A DNA stretch of 64,000 nt from Chryseobacterium ginsenosidimutans (GTDB taxonomy: Bacteria; Bacteroidota; Bacteroidia; Flavobacteriales; Weeksellaceae): NCBI RefSeq assembly GCF_030823405.1, contig NZ_JAUSXC010000001.1, positions 4,013,001 to 4,077,000 on the forward strand, in the 5' to 3' direction. Made by a program: the position numbers and the translations under genes. Below the pieces are notes generated by a model. The model saw only the letters and a program-made list of their open reading frames with translations, was not told the DNA's origin and did no database searches. Below are positions 54,134 through 63,944 of this stretch, in pieces; within the stretch, counting starts at the first letter, position 1, and each line of letters begins with the position of its first letter.

Positions 54134-56227
54134 TTATTCTCTGTTTTTCACCATTACCCAACCTGAATATTTGAATAGCGTATTCTTTTTATCATTTTCA
54201 TTCCATGTAACAGAATACCAATAAGTTCCCGTAGCCGCCTTCTTACCTTCGATCGTTCCGTCCCATTTATAATTATTGAATCTGTCTGCCTGGAAAATTT
54301 TTGTTCCATATCTGTCAAAAATATTAAATATCAGATTTTGTTTGCTTCCCAATGCAGAATAATCTATAACATCATTAATTCCATCTCCGTTTGGTGTAAT
54401 TACATTAACTAAATTTGGAACGACAATCGTAATATCAATCGGTTCGCAGTCGTAAGAATCTTTCACAAAAACATGACTGTCACCACGAGGAACATTGCTG
54501 AACATATTAGAATCCTGCCAATTAATTCCGTCCATAGAATATTTGTATGGTGCAGTTCCGCCTGTTACATTAACGGTAACGTTATTATTGGCAATATCAA
54601 CACTTGAAATAACAGGCTGTTCCGAAGCATATACTTTTACAGTTTGCTTAGTTACACACTCTCCTGTTTTTAAATTCACCCAATATGTACCAACTCCTAC
54701 ATTGTTAATTGATTGTGTGGTTGCTCCAGTACTCCATTCATAACCTGTAAATCCGGGACCGGCATCCAATGTTGTCTTATCTTCCATACATATTATCTTA
54801 TCTTCCAGAATATTTGAATAAACAGGAGCAAGCACAATTAGAGTCACTTTAGCTATCGCAAAACAGCCATTTCCATTGATGACTTTTATGAAAATCACGC
54901 CATTTGGAGCAATATAAGCTGTTGGATTAAGGATTTCATTTGTTCCGTTCTCTGCATCTGCTAAAGACGGATAATATTTTTTAGTCCCTGTTTGTGTTGT
55001 AACTGAAGCAAGCGTAAGATTGAATGCTGCTGTTGAAGGATTTGATTCAATAAAGCATGATCTCAAGGTGGCATCATTTACAACAACTACCGGATAAAAT
55101 TTCAGGGTGATTTCAGCTATCGCTACACATCCATACTGGGAAGTTATTTTCACATACACTATACCTTCAGCAGATACAAAAGCTGTAGGATTGGTAATTT
55201 CATTAATTCCGGCATTGAGATCAGTAATTGAATTATAATATTTTTTAACAGCGGTCGGGTCACCAAATACAGCGGCAGAGGTTAGATTAAATGTTCCAAC
55301 TCCGGCATTGTTATTATTACAGCTGTAAAGGATAACATTCGTTCCTGAAATATTTCCATATTTAAATTTAAAAGAACCAACCTGTCTGCAGGAATTTATA
55401 GGATTACTCGGATTTGCAGGATCTTCATAATGGATACTGTAATAATAAGTAGATGTTATATTAACAGTTTGTGGTGTCAAAATCGGGTTTGCTCCGGAAA
55501 GTGCATCGTTCTGAGAATTATGATAACTTATTACAAAATTGGCATTACCATTCAGAATCCCAGCAGACAGGGTACTAAAATTAAAAATCATAGGATTTTC
55601 GCATACAGTAATTTCCCTTGGATCAGCAGGATTGGCAGCAGGAACTCCCGGTGGAGTAAATGGCTGGGTCTGTATATTAGGATTCGTAAATGGTGAAGCT
55701 AAAGTTGCTGTTCCGCCCCATGTTAAAGAAAACGGAGCCATTGTAGGATTAAACACATCCACCCAATTATCTATATACAAATAATAAGTCTGTCCCGGTA
55801 AAACGTCCAAATATTTACAATAAGGCGTAAGTGAGCCTCCTACAGCACTTATAATAGTGCTTGTCATATTCAACCCGGTAGCCGCTCCTACACCTACAAC
55901 AGTTGCAGCATTACATCGTATTGCCGCTCCCAAATTTCCGCAGGTAACATTAGGTCCGTAAACTGCCCAGTCATAATCTGCATCAGGATCACTTGGAGTA
56001 AGATCAAAAGTAAGTGTTCCACCCGTGGCGATCGTAATCTTATACCATATCGAATTGTGTTCGCCTGATACCAGACATCCTCCCAAGCTCTCATTTACAG
56101 CTCCGATTCCCGATGGGGAGTAAGTAATATTAGAATTTCCGCAAACCGTAAGTGCAGTAGAACAGTCTGCCTGAGAAAAAAGAGTTCCTGATAAAAGTAA
56201 TAAAAAAAGTAGTAAATGTTTTCTCAT
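54134..56227 (-). CDS. T9SS type B sorting-domain protein
   Basis: A 697-residue surface protein. A signal peptide (MRKHLLLFLLLLSGTLFSQ) is followed by a domain starting DCSTALTVCGNSNITYSPSG and several Ig-like or repeated beta domains (for example KKYYNSITDLNAGINEITNP and the similar KKYYPSLADAENGTNEILNP). The C-terminal gliding-type CTD-B follows (NVITPNGDGINDVIDYSALG ... FNIFDRYGTKIFQADR, YKWDGTIEGKKAATGTYWYS). Export is by the T9SS; type B domains are typical of SprB-like surface proteins. Ligand unknown. Confidence 0.92.
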   Translation of the reverse strand: MRKHLLLFLLLLSGTLFSQADCSTALTVCGNSNITYSPSGIGAVNESLGGCLVSGEHNSIWYKITIATGGTLTFDLTPSDPDADYDWAVYGPNVTCGNLGAAIRCNAATVVGVGAATGLNMTSTIISAVGGSLTPYCKYLDVLPGQTYYLYIDNWVDVFNPTMAPFSLTWGGTATLASPFTNPNIQTQPFTPPGVPAANPADPREITVCENPMIFNFSTLSAGILNGNANFVISYHNSQNDALSGANPILTPQTVNITSTYYYSIHYEDPANPSNPINSCRQVGSFKFKYGNISGTNVILYSCNNNNAGVGTFNLTSAAVFGDPTAVKKYYNSITDLNAGINEITNPTAFVSAEGIVYVKITSQYGCVAIAEITLKFYPVVVVNDATLRSCFIESNPSTAAFNLTLASVTTQTGTKKYYPSLADAENGTNEILNPTAYIAPNGVIFIKVINGNGCFAIAKVTLIVLAPVYSNILEDKIICMEDKTTLDAGPGFTGYEWSTGATTQSINNVGVGTYWVNLKTGECVTKQTVKVYASEQPVISSVDIANNNVTVNVTGGTAPYKYSMDGINWQDSNMFSNVPRGDSHVFVKDSYDCEPIDITIVVPNLVNVITPNGDGINDVIDYSALGSKQNLIFNIFDRYGTKIFQADRFNNYKWDGTIEGKKAATGTYWYSVTWNENDKKNTLFKYSGWVMVKNRE

Positions 56228-56362
56228 ATTTTTTCATTTTGTTTATTAATCTAGTCATGTAACAAGGTGTATATCAAATATAAACATTTTATATTAAAAA
56301 TAACCAAATTAGAAAAGAATAATTCAACAAAAAAGGAAAAACAATAAGATTTTAATAAAAAA

Positions 56363-57160
56363 TCACTTTATACTCGTAATATTTCCGCAAAGATTTTCGA
56401 GGTGAAAAATTTTATGAAACGGACTTTTTACTTCATTCAAATGTTCCTGATCCTGAATAAAAGTGTATCGGGAAGCAATAGAATTCATATCTGAAACAAT
56501 AACCAGCCAACATTCATCAACGGTATTGTCATAGTAAGGGAATTTTTCGTTTTTCTTTTCGATTAGCTCTAAAATTTTCTCAGAACATAATTCATCAAAC
56601 AGATTCATATTATATTCATGAGTGATGAAAACATTTCTGCGATGAGAAGATTTTCTGATACTTTTTACATATCCGACAGGTTTTCCCTTTTTAACACTTT
56701 TATAAATATTCAGAATAATTTCTTCCTGGCTTTCTAAAGTATCAAGTTTAATATTCGGGTAGAATTCTAAAAAATAAACACCACGATATTTCGCAGTGTC
56801 TTCTTGTTCCAATACTATTTCAGCCTGACGGAAGATTTTGTTTAAATTACTTTCCAGCTTTTTCATTTCCAGATGGTTGATAACTTCAGTCAATTCGATT
56901 CCGATCTTTTTGTCGTTGAATTTTGCGATAAAGTCTGGACTTTCGCAGGTAAGGTTTTCAAATTGCACTTCAGGAAAATGATGCATAAAAGAATTGAGGA
57001 GTAAAATCTCAGCTTTTTTCTTATATTTTTCCCGATCATGAAGCGGAGATTCATCTATTTTACGATGATATTTCTCGATCGGCTTCTTTTTCAAATGTCG
57101 ATTCAGATAATATAAACTAAGATTTTTAATTAAATCTTCATCAGAAAACATTTTTTTCAT
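56363..57160 (-). CDS. Unknown protein, possible PD-(D/E)xK-like fold
   Basis: A 265-residue soluble protein with a basic N-terminus. Residues 51-95 (EILLLNSFMHHFPEVQFENL then SPDFIAKFNDKKIGIELTEV) follow the order helix-strand-PD-strand-ExT seen in restriction-like nucleases: E51, D76 and E89-L90-T91. The last position is Thr where Lys is usual, a change tolerated in some families. The rest is unrecognised. It stands alone with no partner methylase. Nuclease activity is only a hypothesis. Confidence 0.6.
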   Translation of the reverse strand: MKKMFSDEDLIKNLSLYYLNRHLKKKPIEKYHRKIDESPLHDREKYKKKAEILLLNSFMHHFPEVQFENLTCESPDFIAKFNDKKIGIELTEVINHLEMKKLESNLNKIFRQAEIVLEQEDTAKYRGVYFLEFYPNIKLDTLESQEEIILNIYKSVKKGKPVGYVKSIRKSSHRRNVFITHEYNMNLFDELCSEKILELIEKKNEKFPYYDNTVDECWLVIVSDMNSIASRYTFIQDQEHLNEVKSPFHKIFHLENLCGNITSIK

Positions 57161-57328
57161 GTGTAATTTTTATTATCGTTATGGGACACATAAAACCTAT
57201 GGTTTTACCTCATGAAAGTTTTGATTCTCAAAATTTTACATACTAAAGGTAAATAAAAAAACTGTTTGAAATTTATTTTTAATGTTAATTTATAAAATAA
57301 TTAATCTATACTTTATATTCATAATCAA

Positions 57329-57336
57329 TACCTTTG
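57329..57336 (+). promoter_or_regulatory. -7 element of the glucan phosphorylase gene
   Basis: TACCTTTG matches TAnnTTTG, 26 bases before the ATG at 57362. No clear -33 TTG. Confidence 0.5.
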
Positions 57337-57361
57337 AGCTTCATTATAAAAACTCTTATGT

Positions 57362-59026
57362 ATGGATTTTAAAAATTTTAAAATACCCTTTAGTGTAAAT
57401 CCACAATATTCTAAAAAAGTAGCCTATTTCTCGATGGAGTTTGCCATTGAGCAGGTTTTAAAAATATATTCTGGAGGTTTGGGGTTTTTAGCAGGTTCTC
57501 ATATGAGAAGTGCCTATAATCTTAAACAAGATCTTATCGGAATCGGAATTCTCTGGAAATTCGGATATTATGATCAAGCCAGAAATCATGATCAGACTTT
57601 ACAGCCGGTATGGACAAGAAAAATGTACAGTTTCCTTGAAGACACGGGAATAAAATTTCAGATTGAAATTCACAGTGCTCCGGTTTGGGTTAAAGTGTAT
57701 TATCTTGATCCCGAAATTTTCCATACAGCCCCGATGTTCTTTCTTTCAACGGATGTTTCTGAAAATGATCATGTTTCAAAAACAATTTCCCACAAACTTT
57801 ATGACGCCAACGAATCAACAAAATTGGCGCAGTATATTTTACTGGGAAAAGGTGGTGCAACATTATTGGATGAGCTGAATATTCAAAGAGATACTTATCA
57901 TTTAAATGAAGCTCATGGGCTTCCTGCAGCATTCCATTTATTGAAAAAATACAATGGAGATTTAAATAGAGTGAGAGAAAAACTGGTTTTCACAACACAT
58001 ACTCCCGAAGAAGCCGGAAATGAAAAACATAATTTAAGACTTTGCTACGATATGTCTTATTTTTCAGGTTTCAGTATGGAAGAGATAAAAAGCATTGAAG
58101 GTTCTGATGATGACCGTTTCAACCATTCACTTTGTGCTTTGAAAATGGCAAAAGTTGCCAATGGGGTTTCTCAACTTCACGGTGTGGTTTCCAGAGCGAT
58201 GTGGAGCAAATATCCGGGAATCTGTGAAATTACTTCAATCACGAATGCTCAGGAATTCAAGTATTGGTCTGATAAACCTCTTTACAACGCAAAAGATGAA
58301 AATGATGAAACTGTTTTTGATTACCGAAAAAAACATTTAAAAAAAAGGCTTTTTAAAATAGTTGCCGATCAAACAGGAAACTTATTTAATCCTAATATTT
58401 TCACGATTGTCTGGGCGAGAAGGTTTGCAGGATACAAACGTGCAGACTTACTTTTACACGATAAAGACAGATTTTATAAATTATTAAATCATCCTAAATA
58501 TCCGGTTCAGATTATTTGGGCAGGAAAACCTTACCCGATGGATTATTCTGCGATCTCAACATTCAATTTATTGGTTGAAGAAAGCAAAAATCATAAAAAT
58601 ATGGCTGTTCTTACGGGTTATGAACTCTCTTTAAGCAAATCTTTAAAACAAGGTTCAGATCTTTGGTTGAATAACCCGAGAGTTCCGAGAGAAGCTTCAG
58701 GAACTTCAGGAATGACGGCCGCAATGAACGGTTCTGTCAATCTTTCAACTGACGACGGATGGATTCCTGAATTTGCTAAGCACGGCGAAAATTCTTTCGT
58801 TGTTCCGAAATGTGATTATGAAAATATGAGTATTTATGAACAGGATAATTATGATTTAAACAAATTATACGAAATTCTTGAGAACGAAATTCTTCCCGCT
58901 TATTACGACAATTCTAATGCATGGAGAAAAATTCAGTACAATTCTATGAATGATGTAAAAGACGAATTCAACAGTGATAGAATGGCTGATGAATATTATA
59001 GAATTTTATATAATTATAAAAAATAA
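57362..59026 (+). CDS. Alpha-glucan phosphorylase homologue without PLP lysine
   Basis: A 554-residue GT35 protein of the short alpha-glucan phosphorylase type. Motifs are AYFSMEFAIEQVLKIYSGGL (21-40), HLNEAHGLPAAF, VFTTHTPEEAGNE, VWARRFAGYKRADLLL (350-365), IIWAGKP, and NNPRVPREASGTSGMTAAMN. In active phosphorylases the last motif is GTSGMK or GTGNMK, whose Lys holds the PLP cofactor. Here that position is Thr452. The rest of the domain is well kept, so the gene is under selection, but the enzyme may not work as a PLP-dependent phosphorylase. Upstream ATG at 57358 is out of frame. Confidence 0.88.
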   Translation: MDFKNFKIPFSVNPQYSKKVAYFSMEFAIEQVLKIYSGGLGFLAGSHMRSAYNLKQDLIGIGILWKFGYYDQARNHDQTLQPVWTRKMYSFLEDTGIKFQIEIHSAPVWVKVYYLDPEIFHTAPMFFLSTDVSENDHVSKTISHKLYDANESTKLAQYILLGKGGATLLDELNIQRDTYHLNEAHGLPAAFHLLKKYNGDLNRVREKLVFTTHTPEEAGNEKHNLRLCYDMSYFSGFSMEEIKSIEGSDDDRFNHSLCALKMAKVANGVSQLHGVVSRAMWSKYPGICEITSITNAQEFKYWSDKPLYNAKDENDETVFDYRKKHLKKRLFKIVADQTGNLFNPNIFTIVWARRFAGYKRADLLLHDKDRFYKLLNHPKYPVQIIWAGKPYPMDYSAISTFNLLVEESKNHKNMAVLTGYELSLSKSLKQGSDLWLNNPRVPREASGTSGMTAAMNGSVNLSTDDGWIPEFAKHGENSFVVPKCDYENMSIYEQDNYDLNKLYEILENEILPAYYDNSNAWRKIQYNSMNDVKDEFNSDRMADEYYRILYNYKK

Positions 59027-59045
59027 GGAGTTTAATCTTAAATAT

Positions 59046-59080
59046 AAAAATCGGTTTGAAAAATTTTCAAACCGATTTTT
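59046..59080. terminator. Bidirectional terminator
   Basis: A near-perfect 17-base stem (59046-59062 with 59064-59080, AAAAATCGGTTTGAAAA) lies between the phosphorylase gene and the convergent DUF6496 gene. Confidence 0.9.
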
Positions 59081-59086
59081 ATTGTA

Positions 59087-59272
59087 TTAATCTTTTTTCT
59101 TTTTAGGCGTTTTTAAGCCTTTTTCTCTCGCTTCAGAAATCCCGATGGCAACTGCCTGTTTTCTGCTCGTCACCTTTTCTCCGGAAGAAGATTTCAGTTT
59201 TCCTTCCTTGAATTCGTGCATTACTTTTCCTACTTTGTCCTGAGCTTTTTCCGAATATTTTGTTTTGCTCAT
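59087..59272 (-). CDS. DUF6496 small basic protein
   Basis: A 61-residue lysine-rich protein (MSKTKYSEKAQDKVGKVMHEFKEGKLKSSSGEKVTSRKQAVAIGISEAREKGLK), the typical DUF6496 pattern. Its function is not known; the composition recalls small stress or nucleic-acid-associated proteins. It starts 12 bases after the stop of the 59285-59758 gene, so the two are probably one operon ending at the terminator 59046-59080. Confidence 0.85.
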   Translation of the reverse strand: MSKTKYSEKAQDKVGKVMHEFKEGKLKSSSGEKVTSRKQAVAIGISEAREKGLKTPKKKKD

Positions 59273-59284
59273 GATAAATAATTT

Positions 59285-59758
59285 TTAAGATTTTGGTATA
59301 GAAACTCCTATTTCATAAACGCGAGCATGTTTCAAATATTTTGAACGCTCTCTTGATGTCACCGATTCAAAATGATCGTTTTTAATCACAATAATCGGGT
59401 CTTCTGCATTTTCGATCTCAAAATTGGCCAGATATCTTTCATCTGGCGGAGATTGCTGTAATTCCGCTTTAATTTTCTGCAATTCATCTGCGTATTTTCT
59501 GAATCCGGGATCTGATGAATGTATAAATTTATATTCATCACCTGCATCTACATAATAATGAAGTTTTTTTTCGATTAAATCTGCATCCTGACAAATCTCC
59601 GGGTTATCATTTCCGTCTTTAAAACCTACTTCCACCAGATTTCCATCTTTTTTCATGGCACAATCTTCAGCATCTTTAAAACTTGAAAAACCTGTATATA
59701 CTATTTGATTATTTAACTCATAACGATTTAGTTTCTGGTTAAAGGCATTCGTTTCCAT
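59285..59758 (-). CDS. Unknown acidic protein
   Basis: A 157-residue acidic soluble protein (METNAFNQKLNRYELNNQIVYTGF...) with no signal peptide, no membrane segment and no motif I recognise. It contains many Asp and Glu residues and a Tyr-rich C-terminal third. It precedes the DUF6496 gene in the same operon. Both small proteins may be stress-related, but nothing in the sequence proves it. Confidence 0.65.
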   Translation of the reverse strand: METNAFNQKLNRYELNNQIVYTGFSSFKDAEDCAMKKDGNLVEVGFKDGNDNPEICQDADLIEKKLHYYVDAGDEYKFIHSSDPGFRKYADELQKIKAELQQSPPDERYLANFEIENAEDPIIVIKNDHFESVTSRERSKYLKHARVYEIGVSIPKS

Positions 59759-59850
59759 AATTATTATTTGGTTTGATTATACTTTAATATATTCAATTCT
59801 TTTGCCAAAGGTCTTTTTAAATTGCTTTTTCTGCATTTTGATAAATTTGT

Positions 59851-59858
59851 TATATTTG
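59851..59858 (+). promoter_or_regulatory. -7 element of the DPP-IV gene
   Basis: TATATTTG matches TAnnTTTG, 20 bases before the ATG at 59878. The upstream TTG is not at the ideal spacing. Confidence 0.5.
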
Positions 59859-59877
59859 AGTTCTCTTAAAATTAGAA

Positions 59878-62007
59878 ATGAAAAAATTCTTACTCACGCT
59901 TACAGTTGCTGTAGCATTTCAAAATTTATCTGCACAGGAAATCACTTTAGATAAAATATATTCAGGATATTACCGTGGAAAAGGCATTGCCGGAATCACT
60001 TCCATGAAAAACGGTGAAAATTATTTAGTCATCGAAAAAGACGGAATTGCAAAATATTCTTATAAAACTTCTCAAAAAGAAGGAAATCTCGTGGATGGAC
60101 AATTCGAAAGTTATGATTTTTCTGATGACGAGTCTAAAATCCTTTTATTAAAGGAAAGCCAGCCGATTTACAGACATTCATTTTTAGGGAAATATGATGT
60201 TAAAGATTTAAAATCAGGAAAAACAGTAAGTCTTAATGAAGGAAAAGCAGTTCAGGAGCCAAGGTTTTCTCCTGATGCTACAAAAATTTCTTTTATCGTT
60301 GATAATAATCTATTCTATCAGGATTTAAATTCAGGAAAAATCACACAGATAACTGAACATGGCATTAAAAATAAAATTCTGAACGGTCTTGCAGATTGGG
60401 TGTACGAAGAAGAATTCGGGCACGCAAGATTGTATGAATGGACAAAAAATTCTGATGCTATTCTTTTCGTAAAATTAGATGAAACCGAAGTACCGGAAAT
60501 TTACATTCCAATTTATGGTAAGACGCTTTATCCAAGCGAAATGCGTTATAAATATCCAAAAGCAGGAGAAAAAAACTCTGTTGCTTCAGCGCACATTTAT
60601 CAGTTAAGTGACGGTAAAAAAACGAGAGTTAATTTAGATAGTTTTAAACATTATTATATTCCAAACGTTGTTCAGACGGCAAAACCGGACGAAATAGTTT
60701 TGATAACTTCAGACAGAATCCAAAATGCTTCTGATGTTTTAAAAGTAAATACAAAAACGGGAGCTGTTCAGAAATTATTCACAGAAACTGATGAAAAATG
60801 GATTGATACCGACAGCCCGACTTTAGAGTTTTTAGAAGATGATTCTTTCCTTTGGGGTTCTGAAAGAGACGGAAACCGTCATTTGTATTGGTATGACAAA
60901 GATGGAAAGCTGAAAAAACAAGTCACAAAAGGGAATTGGGAAGTAACTGATTATTACGGATTTAATCCGAAATCAAAAGAAATTTATGTTCAGACCACAG
61001 AAAAAGGAGGTATCAATAAAGTAGTTTCTAAAATTAATATTGAAAACGGGAAATCTCAGTTGATTTCAAATGCTGAAGGCAATAATTCAGCAAATTTCAG
61101 CAAAAACTATAATTATTTTATTGAAACATCTTCTACAGCAGCAAAACCTTACACATTTGTACTAAAAGACGGAAATGGTAAAGTTGTAAAAGAACTTCAA
61201 AATAACAACGATCAGCTTCAAAAATTAAAAACTGATAATTTTGTTGAAAAAGAATTCATTACTATTCCAAATGAAGCCGGAGATCAGATGAATGCCTGGA
61301 TTATTAAGCCTAAGAATTTTGATAAAAACAAAAAATATCCAGTGTTCATGTTCCAATATTCGGGTCCTGGTTCTCAGCAGGTTGCCAATTCCTGGGACAA
61401 TGGAAACGGAATTTGGTTTGAAATGCTGGCACAAAAAGGCTACATCATAGCTTGTGTTGATGGCCGTGGAACGGGTTATAAAGGTTCTAAATTCAAAAAG
61501 GTAACGTACATGAATTTAGGGAAATACGAAATTGAAGATCAGATTACAGCTGCAAAATGGCTGGGAAATCAATCTTATGTCGACAAATCCAGAATCGGAA
61601 TGTTCGGATGGAGTTTCGGAGGATATATGACGAGTTTAGCAATGACAAAAGGAGCCGATGTTTTCAAAATGGGAATCGCAGTTGCACCCGTTACAAACTG
61701 GAGATATTACGACTCCGTTTACACGGAAAGATTCATGAGAACACCTCAGGAAAATGCTGATGGATACGATAAAAATTCTCCTACTGAATATGCAAATTTA
61801 CTGAAAGGAAAATTCTTGTTAATCCACGGAACAGCTGATGACAACGTACATTTTCAAAATTCAATGGAATTTTCGGAAGCTTTAATCCAAAACAAAAAAC
61901 AGTTTGATTTTATGGCTTATCCGGATAAAAATCACGGAATCTATGGTGGACAGACAAGACCGCAGTTGTATCAGAAAATGACTGATTTTATTTTGGAGAA
62001 TTTATAA
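59878..62007 (+). CDS. Dipeptidyl peptidase IV (S9 family)
   Basis: A 709-residue exported serine peptidase with a signal peptide (MKKFLLTLTVAVAFQNLSAQ) and a beta-propeller. The propeller carries the double-Glu motif DWVYEEEFGHARL that grips the substrate N-terminus. The C-terminal hydrolase has GWSFGGY (catalytic S579), GTADDN (D654 or D655) and NHGIYGG (H686). It cuts X-Pro dipeptides from peptide N-termini in the periplasm. The next gene is a POT peptide transporter, which could import the products. Confidence 0.95.
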   Translation: MKKFLLTLTVAVAFQNLSAQEITLDKIYSGYYRGKGIAGITSMKNGENYLVIEKDGIAKYSYKTSQKEGNLVDGQFESYDFSDDESKILLLKESQPIYRHSFLGKYDVKDLKSGKTVSLNEGKAVQEPRFSPDATKISFIVDNNLFYQDLNSGKITQITEHGIKNKILNGLADWVYEEEFGHARLYEWTKNSDAILFVKLDETEVPEIYIPIYGKTLYPSEMRYKYPKAGEKNSVASAHIYQLSDGKKTRVNLDSFKHYYIPNVVQTAKPDEIVLITSDRIQNASDVLKVNTKTGAVQKLFTETDEKWIDTDSPTLEFLEDDSFLWGSERDGNRHLYWYDKDGKLKKQVTKGNWEVTDYYGFNPKSKEIYVQTTEKGGINKVVSKINIENGKSQLISNAEGNNSANFSKNYNYFIETSSTAAKPYTFVLKDGNGKVVKELQNNNDQLQKLKTDNFVEKEFITIPNEAGDQMNAWIIKPKNFDKNKKYPVFMFQYSGPGSQQVANSWDNGNGIWFEMLAQKGYIIACVDGRGTGYKGSKFKKVTYMNLGKYEIEDQITAAKWLGNQSYVDKSRIGMFGWSFGGYMTSLAMTKGADVFKMGIAVAPVTNWRYYDSVYTERFMRTPQENADGYDKNSPTEYANLLKGKFLLIHGTADDNVHFQNSMEFSEALIQNKKQFDFMAYPDKNHGIYGGQTRPQLYQKMTDFILENL

Positions 62008-62031
62008 AAAAATTAAGTTTTAAAAATATAG

Positions 62032-62061
62032 AATCCCTTTCAACTATTGAAAGGGATTTTT
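62032..62061 (+). terminator. Terminator of the DPP-IV gene
   Basis: AATCCCTTTCAA (62032-62043) pairs perfectly with TTGAAAGGGATT (62047-62058), followed by TTT. Confidence 0.9.
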
Positions 62062-62124
62062 ATATTAGTTTCATGAATCGATTTTGAAAATCTAATTTAT
62101 TTTAACAATTTAAAATTAAAAACC

Positions 62125-62132
62125 TATTTTTG
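62125..62132 (+). promoter_or_regulatory. -7 element of the POT transporter gene
   Basis: TATTTTTG matches TAnnTTTG, 22 bases before the ATG at 62154. It overlaps the TTG at 62130 that also opens the frame, which argues for the ATG as start. Confidence 0.5.
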
Positions 62133-62153
62133 AGAAATTTGAAATTTGAAAAT

Positions 62154-63809
62154 ATGAAGACTAAACATCCTAAAGGATTGCCTTTCCTCTTCTTTACTGA
62201 AATGTGGGAGCGTTTCGGGTACTATCTAATTCTCGGAATTTTTGTTTTGTACGTTATTGAACCGACCGGTTTGAAAGGCGGTCTTGGACTTCCCGACAAA
62301 ACTGCAGACGATATTTTCGGGACTTATATTGCCTTGACATATCTTACTCCATTTATCGGAGGTTTCTTGGCAGACAGAGTTTTAGGGTATATCAAATCCA
62401 TTTATTTAGGTGGAATTCTAATGGCTGCAGGATATATCGGAATGGGTGTTTTCAAAGATCTGACTTTATTTTACTCTTCATTAGCATTAATTATCATCGG
62501 AAATGGCTTTTTTAAGCCCACAATATCTACTCTTTTAGGGAATTTATATTCAGAAGAACCTTACAAAGCAAATAAAGATTCAGGATACAATATTTTCTAT
62601 ATGGGAATCAATATCGGAGCGTTTATTTGTAACATTATTGCCGCTTTCATGCGAAATAAATTCGGCTGGGGTGAAGCATTTATCACTGCCGGAGTCGGAA
62701 TGCTGGTAGGAATGGTCATTTTTACAATTGGCAGAAAACATTACATTCATGCAGCTAAAATGAAACCTGTACAGGAAGGTGACACCAAACTTTCTGAAAT
62801 TCTATTAAAAGTTTTCGTTCCTGCAATTGTAGCCGGAATTATCGGTTGGTTTATTCCGAATAATATTTTCGGGAGTGACAGTACAGATGCCTTTATTTTT
62901 GCGTGTATTCCCGTTATTTATTTTTACGCTTCTCTTTATTTTAAAGCAAAACCGGAAGAAAAATCATCAATTGGTGCTTTGTTATCGGTTTTCATGATCA
63001 GCATGTTCTTTTGGGCAGTTTTTAAACAAAACGGAACTGCATTGACAAGATGGGCTAATTATTATACCGACAGAAGCGTTCCCGCATCCTTAGAAAAGCC
63101 TTTGGAAGGGATTTATATGGTTGACGGAAAAGGGTATGAAGATAAAGAAGTGTCTGTTTACGACGATCAATATCAATCTCAAAAAGACACGGATGGAAAA
63201 ACTATCAAAGAAACCGGAAAAGATATTTATTTCCGAAACATTTCTCCCGAACAAAGGGCAGATTTGGAAAAAAATCCTGAGAAAAAAGTTTATTTATACA
63301 ATACTGAATTATTTCAATCCATCAATCCGTTCTGGGTAATTGCTCTAACGCCCGTCATTGTTGGCTTCTGGGCTTTATTAAGAAGAAAGGGAAAAGAACC
63401 TCTCACACCTACTAAGATTGTTTTGGGGCTATTTATATCAGCATTATCCTGTTTGGTCATGGTTCTTGCTGTTGTGGCCGGAGACAATGGAGCTGTAAAA
63501 GTTTCACCTTGGTGGCTGATTGCTGGTTACGGGGTCATTACAGTTGGTGAGCTCTGTCTTTCTCCAATGGGATTATCTTTCGTTTCGAAACTTTCTCCTG
63601 CAAGAATTACCGCATTAATGATGGGTGGTTTCTTCTTAGCCAACTCTGTTGGTAATAAACTTTCGGGGATTTTGGCGAGTACTTGGTACAGTTATGACAA
63701 CAAGATGAATTATTTCCTGGTCAACTTTGCATTATTGATTTTTGCTACACTTTTAGGACTTTCAATGTTAAAAAGATTAAACAAGATCATGAAAGAAAAA
63801 GGGCATTAA
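62154..63809 (+). CDS. POT family peptide transporter
   Basis: A 551-residue proton-coupled oligopeptide transporter from ATG 62154 (MKTKHPKGLPFLFFTEMWERFGYYLIL). The E-x-x-ERF-x-YY motif of helix 1, YLTPFIGGFLADRVLG, and GNGFFKPTISTLLGNLY are family signatures. About twelve or more membrane helices are visible, with an extracellular insertion of about 75 residues before the last segment. It imports di- and tripeptides and fits functionally with the DPP-IV gene just upstream, although a terminator separates them. Confidence 0.94.
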   Translation: MKTKHPKGLPFLFFTEMWERFGYYLILGIFVLYVIEPTGLKGGLGLPDKTADDIFGTYIALTYLTPFIGGFLADRVLGYIKSIYLGGILMAAGYIGMGVFKDLTLFYSSLALIIIGNGFFKPTISTLLGNLYSEEPYKANKDSGYNIFYMGINIGAFICNIIAAFMRNKFGWGEAFITAGVGMLVGMVIFTIGRKHYIHAAKMKPVQEGDTKLSEILLKVFVPAIVAGIIGWFIPNNIFGSDSTDAFIFACIPVIYFYASLYFKAKPEEKSSIGALLSVFMISMFFWAVFKQNGTALTRWANYYTDRSVPASLEKPLEGIYMVDGKGYEDKEVSVYDDQYQSQKDTDGKTIKETGKDIYFRNISPEQRADLEKNPEKKVYLYNTELFQSINPFWVIALTPVIVGFWALLRRKGKEPLTPTKIVLGLFISALSCLVMVLAVVAGDNGAVKVSPWWLIAGYGVITVGELCLSPMGLSFVSKLSPARITALMMGGFFLANSVGNKLSGILASTWYSYDNKMNYFLVNFALLIFATLLGLSMLKRLNKIMKEKGH

Positions 63810-63833
63810 TCCTCAATTTATATAAACAATATG

Positions 63834-63864
63834 AAGCTGTAGAATCGTTCTGCAGCTTTTTTAT
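63834..63864 (+). terminator. Terminator of the POT gene
   Basis: AAGCTGTAGA (63834-63843) pairs with TCTGCAGCTT (63849-63858) with one G-U pair, followed by TTTT. Confidence 0.85.
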
Positions 63865-63884
63865 TTAAATATAAAATTAAAACC

Positions 63885-63914
63885 TTGCCGAAAACACAAA
63901 AAAAACTATATTTG
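63885..63914 (+). promoter_or_regulatory. Consensus Bacteroidetes promoter
   Basis: TTG (63885-63887), exactly 19 bases, then TATATTTG (63907-63914): a full match to TTG-N19-TAnnTTTG. The ATG of the partial gene is 31 bases further on. Confidence 0.8.
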
Positions 63915-63944
63915 TCAGTCTTAACAAAAAATTAACAAGTAAAA

